Assembly (NCBI GenBank): GCA_934702355.1
Contig: CAKUXX010000004.1
Span: forward strand, 96,553 to 160,552
Direction: 5' to 3'
DNA: 64,000 bases
Origin: an uncultured Methanomassiliicoccales archaeon
GTDB lineage: Archaea > Thermoplasmatota > Thermoplasmata > Methanomassiliicoccales > Methanomethylophilaceae
Shown: one piece after another, positions 9,114 to 18,285 of the stretch
Layout of the letters: the number at the start of each line of letters is the position of its first letter
How positions within the stretch are numbered: the stretch's first letter is position 1
Translations under genes and position numbers: made by a program
Notes under the pieces: generated by a model
Database searches by the model: none
Told to the model about the DNA's origin: nothing
What the model saw: the letters and a program-made list of their open reading frames with translations, nothing else

Positions 9114-10835
9114 TCAGGCCTCTGCGTTCTTCCTGGACTCCTCTTCCTCGAGGATCCTGAACGCCACCTTGCCGACCAGCGTCTGAGGGAAGCTCTTCCT
9201 GAACTCGATCTCCTTCGGAACGGCGTATTTCGCGATGTTCTTCTTCGCGTACTCCATGAGCTCGGCCCTGAGCTCCTCGGAGGGCTCGACACCGTTCTTC
9301 AGCATGATGAACACCTTCACGCGCTGCTGCCTTATCGGATCCGGAACGCCTATGACGCAGCTCATGTGCACATTCTCGTGAGCATCGAAGATGTTCTCCA
9401 GCTGAGACGGGTACACGTTGTATCCGTTGGTGATGATCATCCTCTTGAGACGCTGCTTGAAGTAGACGAAGCCGTCCTTGTCCATCATTCCCAGATCCCC
9501 GGTGTGGACCCACTTCATCCCGTCGGGATGCTCCCTGAGTGTGTCCCTGTTCTCCTCCTCGTGGCCGTTGTATCCCAGCATGACCGTGGGTCCCGCGACG
9601 CATATCTCCCCGACATCGCCGTATTCGACTTCGTCGCTGGTACCGGGCTTCACTATCTTGTAGTACATGTCCGGAAGCTGGACGCCTATGGACCCTTCCT
9701 TGGACCGGTGCATCGGTGTGAGGCACGATGCCGTCACACACTCCGTGGTCCCGTATCCTTCCCTGACCTGCACCTTTGAGTTGTGATCGTTCAGATAGCG
9801 GTCCATCTTCCTCTTCAGCTCCACGGACAGGCTGTCCCCGCCGGAGAACACCCCTTTCAGGAAGGACAGGTCCGCCTTCCTCATCTTGGGCATGCGGATC
9901 AGGGCCTCGAACAGCGCCGGGACCCCGGCGATGTAGTTGCACCTGTACTTCAGCATGAGCTTGACGTAGCTGTCCGGGGTGAAACGCGGAACGAGGATGC
10001 AGTTGCCCCCTTCCGTAAGGGCGGTGTGGATGGATATCCCCAGACCGAAGCCGTGGAATATCGGCATGACCGCCAGCATCCTGTCCCCGAGGCTGAATCC
10101 CGGGTTGGTGCTCGAGATCTGCTTCGCAAGTGCGTTGAAGTTGTAGCTGCTCAGGCGGATCCCCTTGCTGATGCCGGTCGTGCCTCCGGAGTACAGGATC
10201 ACGGATGTGCCGTGGGCATCGGTCTCGTCCCTGTACTCTCCCGTATAGGACCTTCCCGACTCGAGGAAATCATTCCACAGGATGACATCCGCCGTCGGAG
10301 GGACCTTCTCGTGCTTCCTCCCCTCGGTCAGGTCGTATCCGAAGCGGACTATGGGGCCCACCTCGTCCTTGATGGAGGTTATCAGGAGGCTGTCGATATC
10401 GACCTCCTTTCTCACATTCTCGAACTTCCAGTAGAACTGGTCCAAGGTGATGACAAGTTTGGAATCGGATTCAGTGATGAAGTGCTCGATCTCCTTCTCG
10501 CTCGACAGAGGGTGGATCATGTTGGCAATGGCCCCGGTCATGTTCACGGCGTAGAACATCGTCAGTCCCTGCGGACAGTTGGGCAGGGCGATGGAGACCT
10601 TGTCCCCCTTGGATATGCCGTTGGCGCGGAGGGCCTTGGCGCAATCCACGATCCTCTCGACGAAGCGTGCGTATGTGGTCCTCTTTCCGAAGAACACGTA
10701 TGCGCACAGATCGGGATGTTTTCTTGCTGTCCTTTCCACCAAGGCGACCATGGAGCAATCGGGATATTCGAGATGCGACGGGACATCTCCCATCGAATTC
10801 AGCCAAGGGGCCTTAACACTGCATTCAAAGCTCAA
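9114..10835 (-). CDS. AMP-dependent acyl-CoA synthetase (FadD-like)
   Basis: A 573-residue member of the ANL adenylating family that activates a carboxylic acid to an acyl-AMP and then an acyl-CoA. The phosphate loop YSGGTTGISKG is at residues 215-225, YGTTE and HTGDLG motifs follow, and the C-terminal catalytic lysine is K556 in PQTLVGKVAF. The overall pattern fits medium- or long-chain acyl-CoA ligases rather than acetyl-CoA synthetase. Its start overlaps the end of the upstream E2-like acyltransferase gene by 11 bases, so the two form an operon and probably act in sequence on the same acyl group. Archaeal lipids lack fatty acyl chains, so the substrate may be an aromatic, branched or imported acid. 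Confidence 0.88.
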   Translation of the reverse strand: MSFECSVKAPWLNSMGDVPSHLEYPDCSMVALVERTARKHPDLCAYVFFGKRTTYARFVERIVDCAKALRANGISKGDKVSIALPNCPQGLTMFYAVNMTGAIANMIHPLSSEKEIEHFITESDSKLVITLDQFYWKFENVRKEVDIDSLLITSIKDEVGPIVRFGYDLTEGRKHEKVPPTADVILWNDFLESGRSYTGEYRDETDAHGTSVILYSGGTTGISKGIRLSSYNFNALAKQISSTNPGFSLGDRMLAVMPIFHGFGLGISIHTALTEGGNCILVPRFTPDSYVKLMLKYRCNYIAGVPALFEALIRMPKMRKADLSFLKGVFSGGDSLSVELKRKMDRYLNDHNSKVQVREGYGTTECVTASCLTPMHRSKEGSIGVQLPDMYYKIVKPGTSDEVEYGDVGEICVAGPTVMLGYNGHEEENRDTLREHPDGMKWVHTGDLGMMDKDGFVYFKQRLKRMIITNGYNVYPSQLENIFDAHENVHMSCVIGVPDPIRQQRVKVFIMLKNGVEPSEELRAELMEYAKKNIAKYAVPKEIEFRKSFPQTLVGKVAFRILEEEESRKNAEA

Positions 10836-11697
10836 TCTTTTCCCCCATAGGAATGTTCAGTAACTCGGGTTTGTCGAGGATCCTCTGCAGGACGTCCAGG
10901 GAGCGGGCGAAGTACACGCCGTCGGCGATGCGTTCGTCCAGGGTTATCCCTGCATCGACCACCATGCGGGTCCCGCGCGTGCCGTCCTCAAGGAGAACAT
11001 CCTTCCGATGCACTTTGCCGAGGGTCACGACTATCGAGTTGGTCCCGTAGTTGTTGAGATGATGGTAGATGCTCGGACATCCGATGGATCCGAGGTTGGA
11101 CAGCAGGACGGTGCAGAAGTTCGGGTCCCCTTCGGTGACCGACCTCGGGGCCCTCCCGTAGAAGTCCAGTATCTTCACGATGCGGGCGAGGAGCATCAGC
11201 AGCGGACGGGGTATCCTGGAGAACGAATCCAGGGTCTTGTCGACCCCGTACGAATCGGATTCCCTCACCTTGCGTACGGATCCGGTGATCTCGTCTGTGA
11301 CTTTGCGGAGGGTCCAGTCGTCCTCCACCTCGGCGATGACAAGGGATTCGCGGCTCCCGTCCTCGAAGTCCCTGCGTGCGACGAAGGCCATGGTGGTCTT
11401 GTGACGCATGTACATCCTGCGCCCGGAGACGTAGATGTTCAGGTCCGGGCGGAGCTGTATGAGGCGGGCGACGCCCATGATGATGCAGTGGAAGAACTTG
11501 GTGCGGTCTCCGGATTCCGTAGCATTGCGTTCTGCTATGAAGTCCATGAGTTCCGTGACGTCGAATTCGTAGTTCACGAAAACCTCGGCGTCCGTGCGTT
11601 TCTCCATGAGATGGGGCATGATTGCATGCAGCCCGTCGACGTCCCGTATCCAATACGCGTCGCGACGGTCGCCCCAGCGTTTCCTGCGCTCGCTCAT
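10825..11697 (-). CDS. 2-oxoacid dehydrogenase E2-like acyltransferase, lone catalytic domain
   Basis: A 290-residue protein resembling the chloramphenicol-acetyltransferase-type catalytic domain of dihydrolipoamide acyltransferases. Recognisable are LLSNLGSIG in the middle and LDERIADG at 253-260, which corresponds to the family's DHRxxDG active-site box. The catalytic histidine is replaced by Glu255, so normal acyl transfer may be lost or changed. No lipoyl domain or E1-binding domain is present, and no E1 or E3 gene is nearby. It is the first gene of a two-gene operon with the acyl-CoA ligase. A TATA box 27 bases upstream points to a leaderless mRNA. Confidence 0.72.
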   Translation of the reverse strand: MSERRKRWGDRRDAYWIRDVDGLHAIMPHLMEKRTDAEVFVNYEFDVTELMDFIAERNATESGDRTKFFHCIIMGVARLIQLRPDLNIYVSGRRMYMRHKTTMAFVARRDFEDGSRESLVIAEVEDDWTLRKVTDEITGSVRKVRESDSYGVDKTLDSFSRIPRPLLMLLARIVKILDFYGRAPRSVTEGDPNFCTVLLSNLGSIGCPSIYHHLNNYGTNSIVVTLGKVHRKDVLLEDGTRGTRMVVDAGITLDERIADGVYFARSLDVLQRILDKPELLNIPMGEKIEL

Positions 11698-11716
11698 TGG
11701 TTCAGACCGAAATGTG

Positions 11717-11730
11717 ACTATATATAAATA
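11717..11730 (-). promoter_or_regulatory. TATA box of the acyltransferase-ligase operon
   Basis: The minus strand reads TATTTATATATAG about 27 bases before the ATG at 11697, the archaeal spacing for a leaderless transcript. The element is near-symmetrical and sits only 4 bases before an ATG on the plus strand, which argues that the true start of the divergent UvrA-like gene is further downstream. Confidence 0.55.
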
Positions 11731-11814
11731 CGAATGGAGGAAATTGGTTCCGACCCAGACGAAGTTTGTACCATCCGTCTCACCGGACAGGCATCAGACA
11801 GCTTTATTGGCATG

Positions 11815-14310
11815 ATGGGGAATCAAAGGTCCATGAGCGGTCCGTGCTCCTGCGGGAGATGCATAGAGGTCAGAGGCGCGAAGGTCCACAACCTGAAGGG
11901 TGTGGATGTGGACATACCCCTTGGGAAACTGGTCGGGATAGCCGGCGTCTCCGGATCGGGGAAATCATCGCTTGCACTCGGAGTTTTGTATGCGGAAGGT
12001 TCACGCAGGTATCTGGAGGCCCTCTCCACATACATGCGCAGGCGCATATCGCAGTCGTCCGAGGCATCCGTGGACAGTGTGGACAACATGCCTGCGGCCT
12101 TGGCATTGCATCAGCGCCCCGCCGTCCCGGGGATACGCAGCACGTTCGGGACGATGACAGAACTGCTCAACGTCATCCGCCTGATGTTCTCCCGTCTCGG
12201 CACGTACGTCTGTCCCAACGGCCACAGGGTCCCGCCGGACATCCATACGGCAACGGACATGAAGATGACCTGTCCCGAATGCGGAGAGCCGTTCCTTTCC
12301 ATGGGTGCGGAGGATTTCGCATTCAACAGCGGAGGCGCGTGTCCTTCATGTTCAGGTACGGGGACGATCCGCAGGGTCGACGGGACCAAGCTGGTCCCCG
12401 ACGACTCCCTCACTTTGAGGGAAGGAGCGGTTACCGCGTGGAACCAGATGGGGATACAGTGGATGTACCGCGTCGCAGGGGAGCTGGGGGTCAGGATGGA
12501 CACCCCGTACAGGGATCTGACAGATGATGAGAAGGACATCGTGATGAACGGTCCCGAGGTCCAGAGGATGGTGATGATACCGTCCAGCAACGGGAAGTTG
12601 TTCGAGCTCAACTGCACATACAGGAACGCCTACCGTGCGGTGGAGGAGAGTCTGTCGAAGGCCACCACGGAGAAGGCCGTGGAGAAGGTGGACAGGTTCC
12701 TCACATCATGTATATGCACTGAATGCGGCGGGACAAGACTGAATGAACGGGCAAGGTCGGTCACATTGGACGGTCTGACCCTCCCGGAGGTATGCGCAAT
12801 GCCGCTGGAGGACCTGGTGGAATGGATACACGGGGTCCCGGATTCCTTGGAAGGGGCCGTCAGGCAGATGGCCGAGCCCATGGTCGGGGTCTTCGACGAC
12901 ATGGTGAACAGGCTCATGCAGCTAGGTCTCGGATACCTGTCACTGGATAGGGAGGGATCGACGCTGTCCACGGGTGAGAGGCAGAGGGTCCAGCTGGCCA
13001 GGTCCGTCCGCAGCCGTCTGACCGGAGCGCTGTATGTTCTGGACGAGCCGTCGATAGGTCTCCATCCTTCCAATGTAGAGGGTCTGCTGGGCGTCGTCCG
13101 CGATCTGATCGATGCGGGGAACACAGTGGTCATGGTCGACCACGATGTGAACGCCCTGAAGGAATGCGACATGCTGATCGAGATGGGTCCCGCCTCCGGG
13201 GAGAACGGAGGCACGGTGATCTCGCAGGGCACGGTCGCAGAGGTTGGATCGGATCCGGATTCGCTCATCGGACCGTTCCTTATGGGCACCGCGGACACCT
13301 GCATGAGGCAGAGAGCTTCCAAGGATGATATGTTCCAAATGGGTGCGATTTCGATGAGGACGACTGACATCCATACCGTGCACCCCCTGGACGTCAGGAT
13401 CCCGCGCGGAAGGCTGACCGTGGTGACCGGTGTGTCGGGTTCCGGGAAGACCACGATGGTGCTGGAAAGTCTAGTTCCTGCATTGAACGGTGCGATCCCG
13501 TCGCACGTCGTCTCGATAGATGCATCCGGCATCTCACGCGCGCTTCTCATCGATGCCACCCCGATAGGGTCCAATGTACGCTCAACGGTCGCGACATACT
13601 CCGGCATACTGGACGATCTGAGGAGGATGTTCGCATCCACCGACGATGCCAAGGCCAGAGGGCTGAAGACAGGTGATTTCTCGTACAACACCGGATCGTT
13701 GAGATGCCCCGACTGCGACGGCACGGGATCGGTCACGCTGGACGTGCAGTTTCTTCCGGATGTGGAGGTGGAATGCCCCGCATGCCGCGGAGGCAGGTAC
13801 TCCAAGGATGCCGGCTCCGTGAGATGGACCTCCCGTTCGGGAGATCGGTTCTCGATACCTGAGCTCATGGGCATGACGGTCGAGGCCGCCATGACCGCCT
13901 TGGAAGGCACGAAGGCATATCAGAGACTGAAGGTCCTGTCCGAGATCGGTCTCGGATACCTCACATTGGGCGAGGCCACGCCGACCCTTTCCGGAGGGGA
14001 GGCGCAGAGGCTGAAGCTCGCCTCCGAGATGGGGAGGTCACAGAAGGACACGGTCTTCGTCTTCGACGAGCCAACCATAGGGCTCCATCCGTCAGATGTC
14101 CGCACGCTCGTCTCCGTCTTCGACAGTCTTCTGGATTCCGGAGCGACGGTCGTGGTTATTGAACACGACCTGGACATGATCCGGAATGCCGACTACATCA
14201 TCGATATGGGTCCCGGAGGAGGGACCATGGGCGGAAGGATCGTCGTATCCGGAACACCCGAAGATGTGGCGGAGTGTACGGACAGCATCACGGGCAGATA
14301 CATCCGCTGA
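11815..14310 (+). CDS. UvrA-like ABC ATPase, short form
   Basis: Tandem ABC ATPase of the UvrA family, about 831 residues from this start, against roughly 940 for canonical UvrA. Both halves have complete Walker A motifs (GVSGSGKSS and GVSGSGKTT), ABC signatures (LSTGERQRV and LSGGEAQRL), Walker B sites ending in DEPSIGLHPS and DEPTIGLHPS, and CxxC zinc modules. The first insertion is short and lacks room for the full UvrB-binding domain, as in UvrA2-type proteins linked to resistance rather than to excision repair. No uvrB or uvrC is in the window. The frame is open from an ATG at 11734, but that codon directly follows a TATA box, so 11815 or 11833 is more likely. Confidence 0.8.
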   Translation: MGNQRSMSGPCSCGRCIEVRGAKVHNLKGVDVDIPLGKLVGIAGVSGSGKSSLALGVLYAEGSRRYLEALSTYMRRRISQSSEASVDSVDNMPAALALHQRPAVPGIRSTFGTMTELLNVIRLMFSRLGTYVCPNGHRVPPDIHTATDMKMTCPECGEPFLSMGAEDFAFNSGGACPSCSGTGTIRRVDGTKLVPDDSLTLREGAVTAWNQMGIQWMYRVAGELGVRMDTPYRDLTDDEKDIVMNGPEVQRMVMIPSSNGKLFELNCTYRNAYRAVEESLSKATTEKAVEKVDRFLTSCICTECGGTRLNERARSVTLDGLTLPEVCAMPLEDLVEWIHGVPDSLEGAVRQMAEPMVGVFDDMVNRLMQLGLGYLSLDREGSTLSTGERQRVQLARSVRSRLTGALYVLDEPSIGLHPSNVEGLLGVVRDLIDAGNTVVMVDHDVNALKECDMLIEMGPASGENGGTVISQGTVAEVGSDPDSLIGPFLMGTADTCMRQRASKDDMFQMGAISMRTTDIHTVHPLDVRIPRGRLTVVTGVSGSGKTTMVLESLVPALNGAIPSHVVSIDASGISRALLIDATPIGSNVRSTVATYSGILDDLRRMFASTDDAKARGLKTGDFSYNTGSLRCPDCDGTGSVTLDVQFLPDVEVECPACRGGRYSKDAGSVRWTSRSGDRFSIPELMGMTVEAAMTALEGTKAYQRLKVLSEIGLGYLTLGEATPTLSGGEAQRLKLASEMGRSQKDTVFVFDEPTIGLHPSDVRTLVSVFDSLLDSGATVVVIEHDLDMIRNADYIIDMGPGGGTMGGRIVVSGTPEDVAECTDSITGRYIR

Positions 14311-14343
14311 TCTTCCCGTCCATCGATCGCGGCCATCCACTCG

Positions 14344-14351
14344 TTTTATAA
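14344..14351 (+). promoter_or_regulatory. TATA-like element upstream of cobN
   Basis: TTTTATAA lies about 50 bases before the cobN ATG at 14399. It predicts a short leader of roughly 25 bases. Confidence 0.4.
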
Positions 14352-14398
14352 CCAGCGAACGACATGGATGATAAATCCAACTAGGTCCGTGATCCACA

Positions 14399-17300
14399 AT
14401 GAAGTTCGTCCACATCTCAGTCGGAACCAAGGACAGTCATATGATGAACACCGCCGTGAGGACGGTGCGTTCCGAAGGGATCGGGGTGGATTTCAGCTGC
14501 TACGACTCATCCGACCTGGATGAAGACCCCCTTATACTGTCTGAGATGCTCAGGGATGCGGCATCCGCGGACATCATCACACTGAAGGTCCACGGCGACA
14601 CCTCATACTTCAAGAGGTACGACCGTCTGGAGAAGGTCATTCGTGACTACGGGATATGCACGCTCCTCGACTGCACGGAGGAGGATGTGGTCGATTCGTG
14701 CCGGAATATGTTCACAGGCACGGACGAGGAGCACACCAATGGCATCCTCTACATGGAGCTGGGAGGGGACGAGAACTTCCGTTCGCTTCTGCTATGGGCC
14801 GCGAAGTACTTCGACAACGCGGATGTAGACGTTCCCGATCCGATCCATCCCCCGGCGCAGGGCATCCACCGTCCCGGATGCGGCTGCATCGACATAGACG
14901 AGTACGTCGACTCGCTGGACCTGTCCAAACCGACCGTGGGGATATTCTTCTACCAGAGGCAATGGGTCACGGGGAACACCGCGCATGTCGATGCTCTGAT
15001 CTCTGAACTGGAGTCGATGGGTGCCAATGCCGTCCCCGTCTTCATGTACGCCTCCCAATCGAAGGTCCCCGGCGCAAGGGGCACCGCTGCGATAATGAGG
15101 GAGAGCCTCACCCGCAACGGACGTCCCGTGCTCGATTCCATCATCGAACTGATGAGCTTCTCGCAGGTACTCGTGGCGAACCCCGGCTGCGGGGAGCAGG
15201 TGTCCGATGACAATTTCTTCCTCGACTATGGGGTGCCTGTGATCCAATCCATGGTCGGATGCCGTCCTGCGGATGTTTGGAGGGAGGACATCAACGGCCT
15301 CACGGCATCCGAGATCGCCTACGACATCGCCCATCCGGAGTTCGACGGGCAGATAATCTCGGTCGCATGCGGATGCACCGAGCGCGATGAGGACGGATCA
15401 TTCCTCGCGGAGCCTCTGGACGACCGTCCGCAGAGGGTCGCCGAAACCGCCGTCAACTGGGCGAAGCTGCGTCACATCCCCAACGGGGACAGGAAGATCG
15501 CGATACTGTTGTACATGTACCCTCCGAAGACCGCGAATGCGGGAGGGGCATCAGGATTGGACACGTTCCAAAGCGTCGTATCACTTCTGTCGAGGATGAG
15601 GGACGAGGGATACGATGTCGGAGAGGACATACCCGGATCATCCGAAGAACTGGTGGAATTGCTCCTCTCAGGCCTCACCAACGACAGCGATTGGACCTCC
15701 GACGACGGGATGCGCTCAAAGGCCCTCGACATGATCGGGAAGGATCGCTACACGAGATGGTATTCCGAACTGTCCGAAGCGGTAAGGAACAGGATCGAGG
15801 ACGGATGGGGGAAGCCTCCCGGAGACGTCCACGTGGTCGACGGCAGCATAGCGGTCCCGGGCATCATGTTCGGCAACGTGATGGTGGGATTCCAGCCGGA
15901 CAGGGGAAGGGACAGACAATCGGATTATCATGATCCCGATTGCGTCATGCCCCATCAGTACCTTGCATTCTACCGCTGGTTGAAGCATTGTTTCGGTGCG
16001 GATGCGGTGATCCATGTCGGCACACACGGGACTCTGGAATGGCTTCCGGGGAAGAGCGTCGCGATGTCCTCCGATTGTTGTCCGGATTACGTCCTGGACT
16101 CGATCCCGGACATCTACCCGTACATCATCGGCAATCCCGGAGAGGGGATACAGGCCAAGAGGAGGGCCGCAGCCGTGATCGTCGACCATATGATCCCTTC
16201 CATGACCCGTTCCGGAGGATACGACGAGATCGACGAGCTTGAGGGCATCCTGCAGAACTACATGAGTGCGGAGACGCAGCTGCAGGACGAGAAACGCAGT
16301 CTGATCAGGGAGAAGATCCGGGAACGCGTCTCGGAACTCGAATTGTACAACGACATCAAACTGTCACCCGACTGCTCCGATGCCGAATTTGATTCCCGCA
16401 TCGACGATCTGTACGACTACGTGGTCGACGTGAAGGAGAACCTGATCAAGGACGGTCTCCACATACTCGGCGATGTGCCCGAGGGGAAGAGGCTCGAGGA
16501 AATGATCTACTCCCTTACACGTCTGGACAACGGCGATGTGCCGTCGCTGAGAGGGGCTGTCGCAGAGTACATGGGGTATTCAGTCAACACCCTCAGGCAG
16601 ACGGCTTCCGACGTCGATCCCGTATCCGGGAAGCTGAACGGTCAGATCCTGGAATCCATAGAGGAGAGGACAGAATCATTGATCTCATCCATGGCGACGG
16701 AGGGATTCGACAGGGAGCGCTGCATGGGCATCGTCTCACAGATGTTCCCCGACGGAAATCAGGCATTGGATTCATCCGTCGCATTCGTCTGCGACACCCT
16801 CTATCCGTCAATCCGCGGGATGGGTAAGGAGATCGACAGCATCATCGGCGCGATGGAAGGCTCCTATGTGGAGCCGGGGCCCTCCGGATGCCCCACGCGC
16901 GGAAGGGCACAGACACTCCCTACGGGCAGGAACTTCTACTCTCTGGATCCGGATTCCATACCGTGGCATTCCAGCTGGGAGGTCGGGAGGAGGATGGCCG
17001 ACCAGATGATAGAACGCTTCAGGGAGGAGCACGGCTCGTACCCGAGGAACGTCGGAATGGTCGTCTGGGCTACGGACACGATGAAGACCGGCGGGGACGA
17101 CATAGCGTACATCCTGTGGCTGATGGGCCTCCGCCCGGTGTGGACAGGCTACGCAGGGAGGGTGAAGGATCTGGAGGTCATCCCGCTTTCGGAGCTGGGA
17201 AGGCCGAGGGTCGACGTCACCCTGAGGATCAGCGGACTGTTCAGGGACACATTTCCGAACATAGTCGAGATGATCGACCGTGCGGTCGGGATGATCTCCG

Positions 17301-18130
17301 TACTCGACGAATCGGACGAGGACAACGCCCTCAGAGCGAACATGAGGGCCGACATAGTGCGTCTGATATCCGAGGGGATCCCGGAGGACCAGGCGAGGGA
17401 GGAAGCATCCATCCGTATATTCGGGGATGCCCCGGGCACATACGGCTCCGGAACGAACATCCTGATCAGGACATCCGATTGGAACGATGTCTCGGACATC
17501 GGAAGCATCTACAGAAGCTACGGCGAGTTCGCATACGGCGGAGGTAGGAAGGGCCGCAGGGTCCCAGAGGCGTTCAGACGCAGACTCGGGGGGCTGGAGG
17601 TCACTGTGAAGAACAGCGCATCCCGCGAGTACGACATGCTGGACAACGACGATGTCTACAACGACCTGGGCGGTCTTAATGCCGCAGTGAGGTCCATCTC
17701 CGGCAGGATGCCGATGTCTGTGATAGGATGCTCGGCGGATTCCACCGACCTCAGGCTCAGGACCATAGATGAGGAGGGCAGGTACATATTCCGCAGCAAG
17801 GTCCTCAATCCGAAATGGGTGGAGGGTCTGAAGCCCCACGGGTTCAAAGGCGCGGAGGAGATCTCCAACCTGGCCGAGTACGTCTTCGCGTGGGATGCGA
17901 CCTCCGACATCATCGATCCGTGGATGTATCAGTCCATGGCCGACAGGTTCCTCTTCGACGATGAGAACTCGGAGTGGTTCAGGGATGCCAATCCGTACGC
18001 GATGTACGAGACCGCATCATGGCTTCTCGAGGCGATCGGAAGGGGCATGTGGGAGCCCGATGACGAGACCAGGAGGAAGCTCGAGGCCCTCTACATGGAG
18101 CTCGAAGGCGAGTTCGAGGGCATGGAGTGA
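14399..18130 (+). CDS. cobN: CobN / magnesium-chelatase H-type large subunit
   Basis: A 1243-residue member of the CobN/BchH family, the substrate-binding subunit of ATP-dependent metal chelatases. In corrinoid-dependent methanogens CobN inserts cobalt during corrinoid synthesis. Recognisable blocks include GTHGTLEWLPGKS in the centre (about residue 540), the region VGMVVWATDTMKTGGDD, and the C-terminal RGMWEPDDETRRKL. Length agrees with CobN. The ATPase partner (ChlI/ChlD or CobS/CobT type) is not adjacent and must be encoded elsewhere. Corrinoid demand is high here because the MtaC proteins further downstream carry it as cofactor. The related nickel chelation for F430 uses a different small enzyme, so cobalt is the likely metal. 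Confidence 0.85.
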   Translation: MKFVHISVGTKDSHMMNTAVRTVRSEGIGVDFSCYDSSDLDEDPLILSEMLRDAASADIITLKVHGDTSYFKRYDRLEKVIRDYGICTLLDCTEEDVVDSCRNMFTGTDEEHTNGILYMELGGDENFRSLLLWAAKYFDNADVDVPDPIHPPAQGIHRPGCGCIDIDEYVDSLDLSKPTVGIFFYQRQWVTGNTAHVDALISELESMGANAVPVFMYASQSKVPGARGTAAIMRESLTRNGRPVLDSIIELMSFSQVLVANPGCGEQVSDDNFFLDYGVPVIQSMVGCRPADVWREDINGLTASEIAYDIAHPEFDGQIISVACGCTERDEDGSFLAEPLDDRPQRVAETAVNWAKLRHIPNGDRKIAILLYMYPPKTANAGGASGLDTFQSVVSLLSRMRDEGYDVGEDIPGSSEELVELLLSGLTNDSDWTSDDGMRSKALDMIGKDRYTRWYSELSEAVRNRIEDGWGKPPGDVHVVDGSIAVPGIMFGNVMVGFQPDRGRDRQSDYHDPDCVMPHQYLAFYRWLKHCFGADAVIHVGTHGTLEWLPGKSVAMSSDCCPDYVLDSIPDIYPYIIGNPGEGIQAKRRAAAVIVDHMIPSMTRSGGYDEIDELEGILQNYMSAETQLQDEKRSLIREKIRERVSELELYNDIKLSPDCSDAEFDSRIDDLYDYVVDVKENLIKDGLHILGDVPEGKRLEEMIYSLTRLDNGDVPSLRGAVAEYMGYSVNTLRQTASDVDPVSGKLNGQILESIEERTESLISSMATEGFDRERCMGIVSQMFPDGNQALDSSVAFVCDTLYPSIRGMGKEIDSIIGAMEGSYVEPGPSGCPTRGRAQTLPTGRNFYSLDPDSIPWHSSWEVGRRMADQMIERFREEHGSYPRNVGMVVWATDTMKTGGDDIAYILWLMGLRPVWTGYAGRVKDLEVIPLSELGRPRVDVTLRISGLFRDTFPNIVEMIDRAVGMISVLDESDEDNALRANMRADIVRLISEGIPEDQAREEASIRIFGDAPGTYGSGTNILIRTSDWNDVSDIGSIYRSYGEFAYGGGRKGRRVPEAFRRRLGGLEVTVKNSASREYDMLDNDDVYNDLGGLNAAVRSISGRMPMSVIGCSADSTDLRLRTIDEEGRYIFRSKVLNPKWVEGLKPHGFKGAEEISNLAEYVFAWDATSDIIDPWMYQSMADRFLFDDENSEWFRDANPYAMYETASWLLEAIGRGMWEPDDETRRKLEALYMELEGEFEGME

Positions 18131-18190
18131 AGTGTCATATCACGTTCGGAACATCGGAGAACAAGCAGGAAAAGGTGTTTCGGACGGGCA

Positions 18191-18211
18191 GGGTCCGGTC
18201 GATCCGGGCCC
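18191..18211. terminator. GC-rich hairpin between convergent genes
   Basis: GGGTCCGG pairs with CCGGGCCC (one G-T wobble) around a five-base loop. It lies between the ends of cobN and the surface-protein gene and could serve both strands, though no T-run follows. Confidence 0.35.
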
Positions 18212-18223
18212 TCCCCATCCTTA

Positions 18224-18285
18224 TCAGGGTTTCATGTAGCGGAAGTAGTAGAATCCGCCTCCGATGAGGAGGATCAGGCAGCCGC
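18224..18285 (-). other. C-terminal membrane anchor of the surface protein, out of frame
   Basis: In the frame one base away from the preceding coding sequence, this stretch encodes GCLILLIGGGFYYFRYMKP and a stop. This is a standard C-terminal transmembrane anchor with a positive inner end. Joined to AYIAVAA from the upstream frame it makes a complete hydrophobic segment. A single-base indel near 18276-18285 (GC-rich repeat of GCC/GCT) would restore one continuous gene. Confidence 0.65.
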
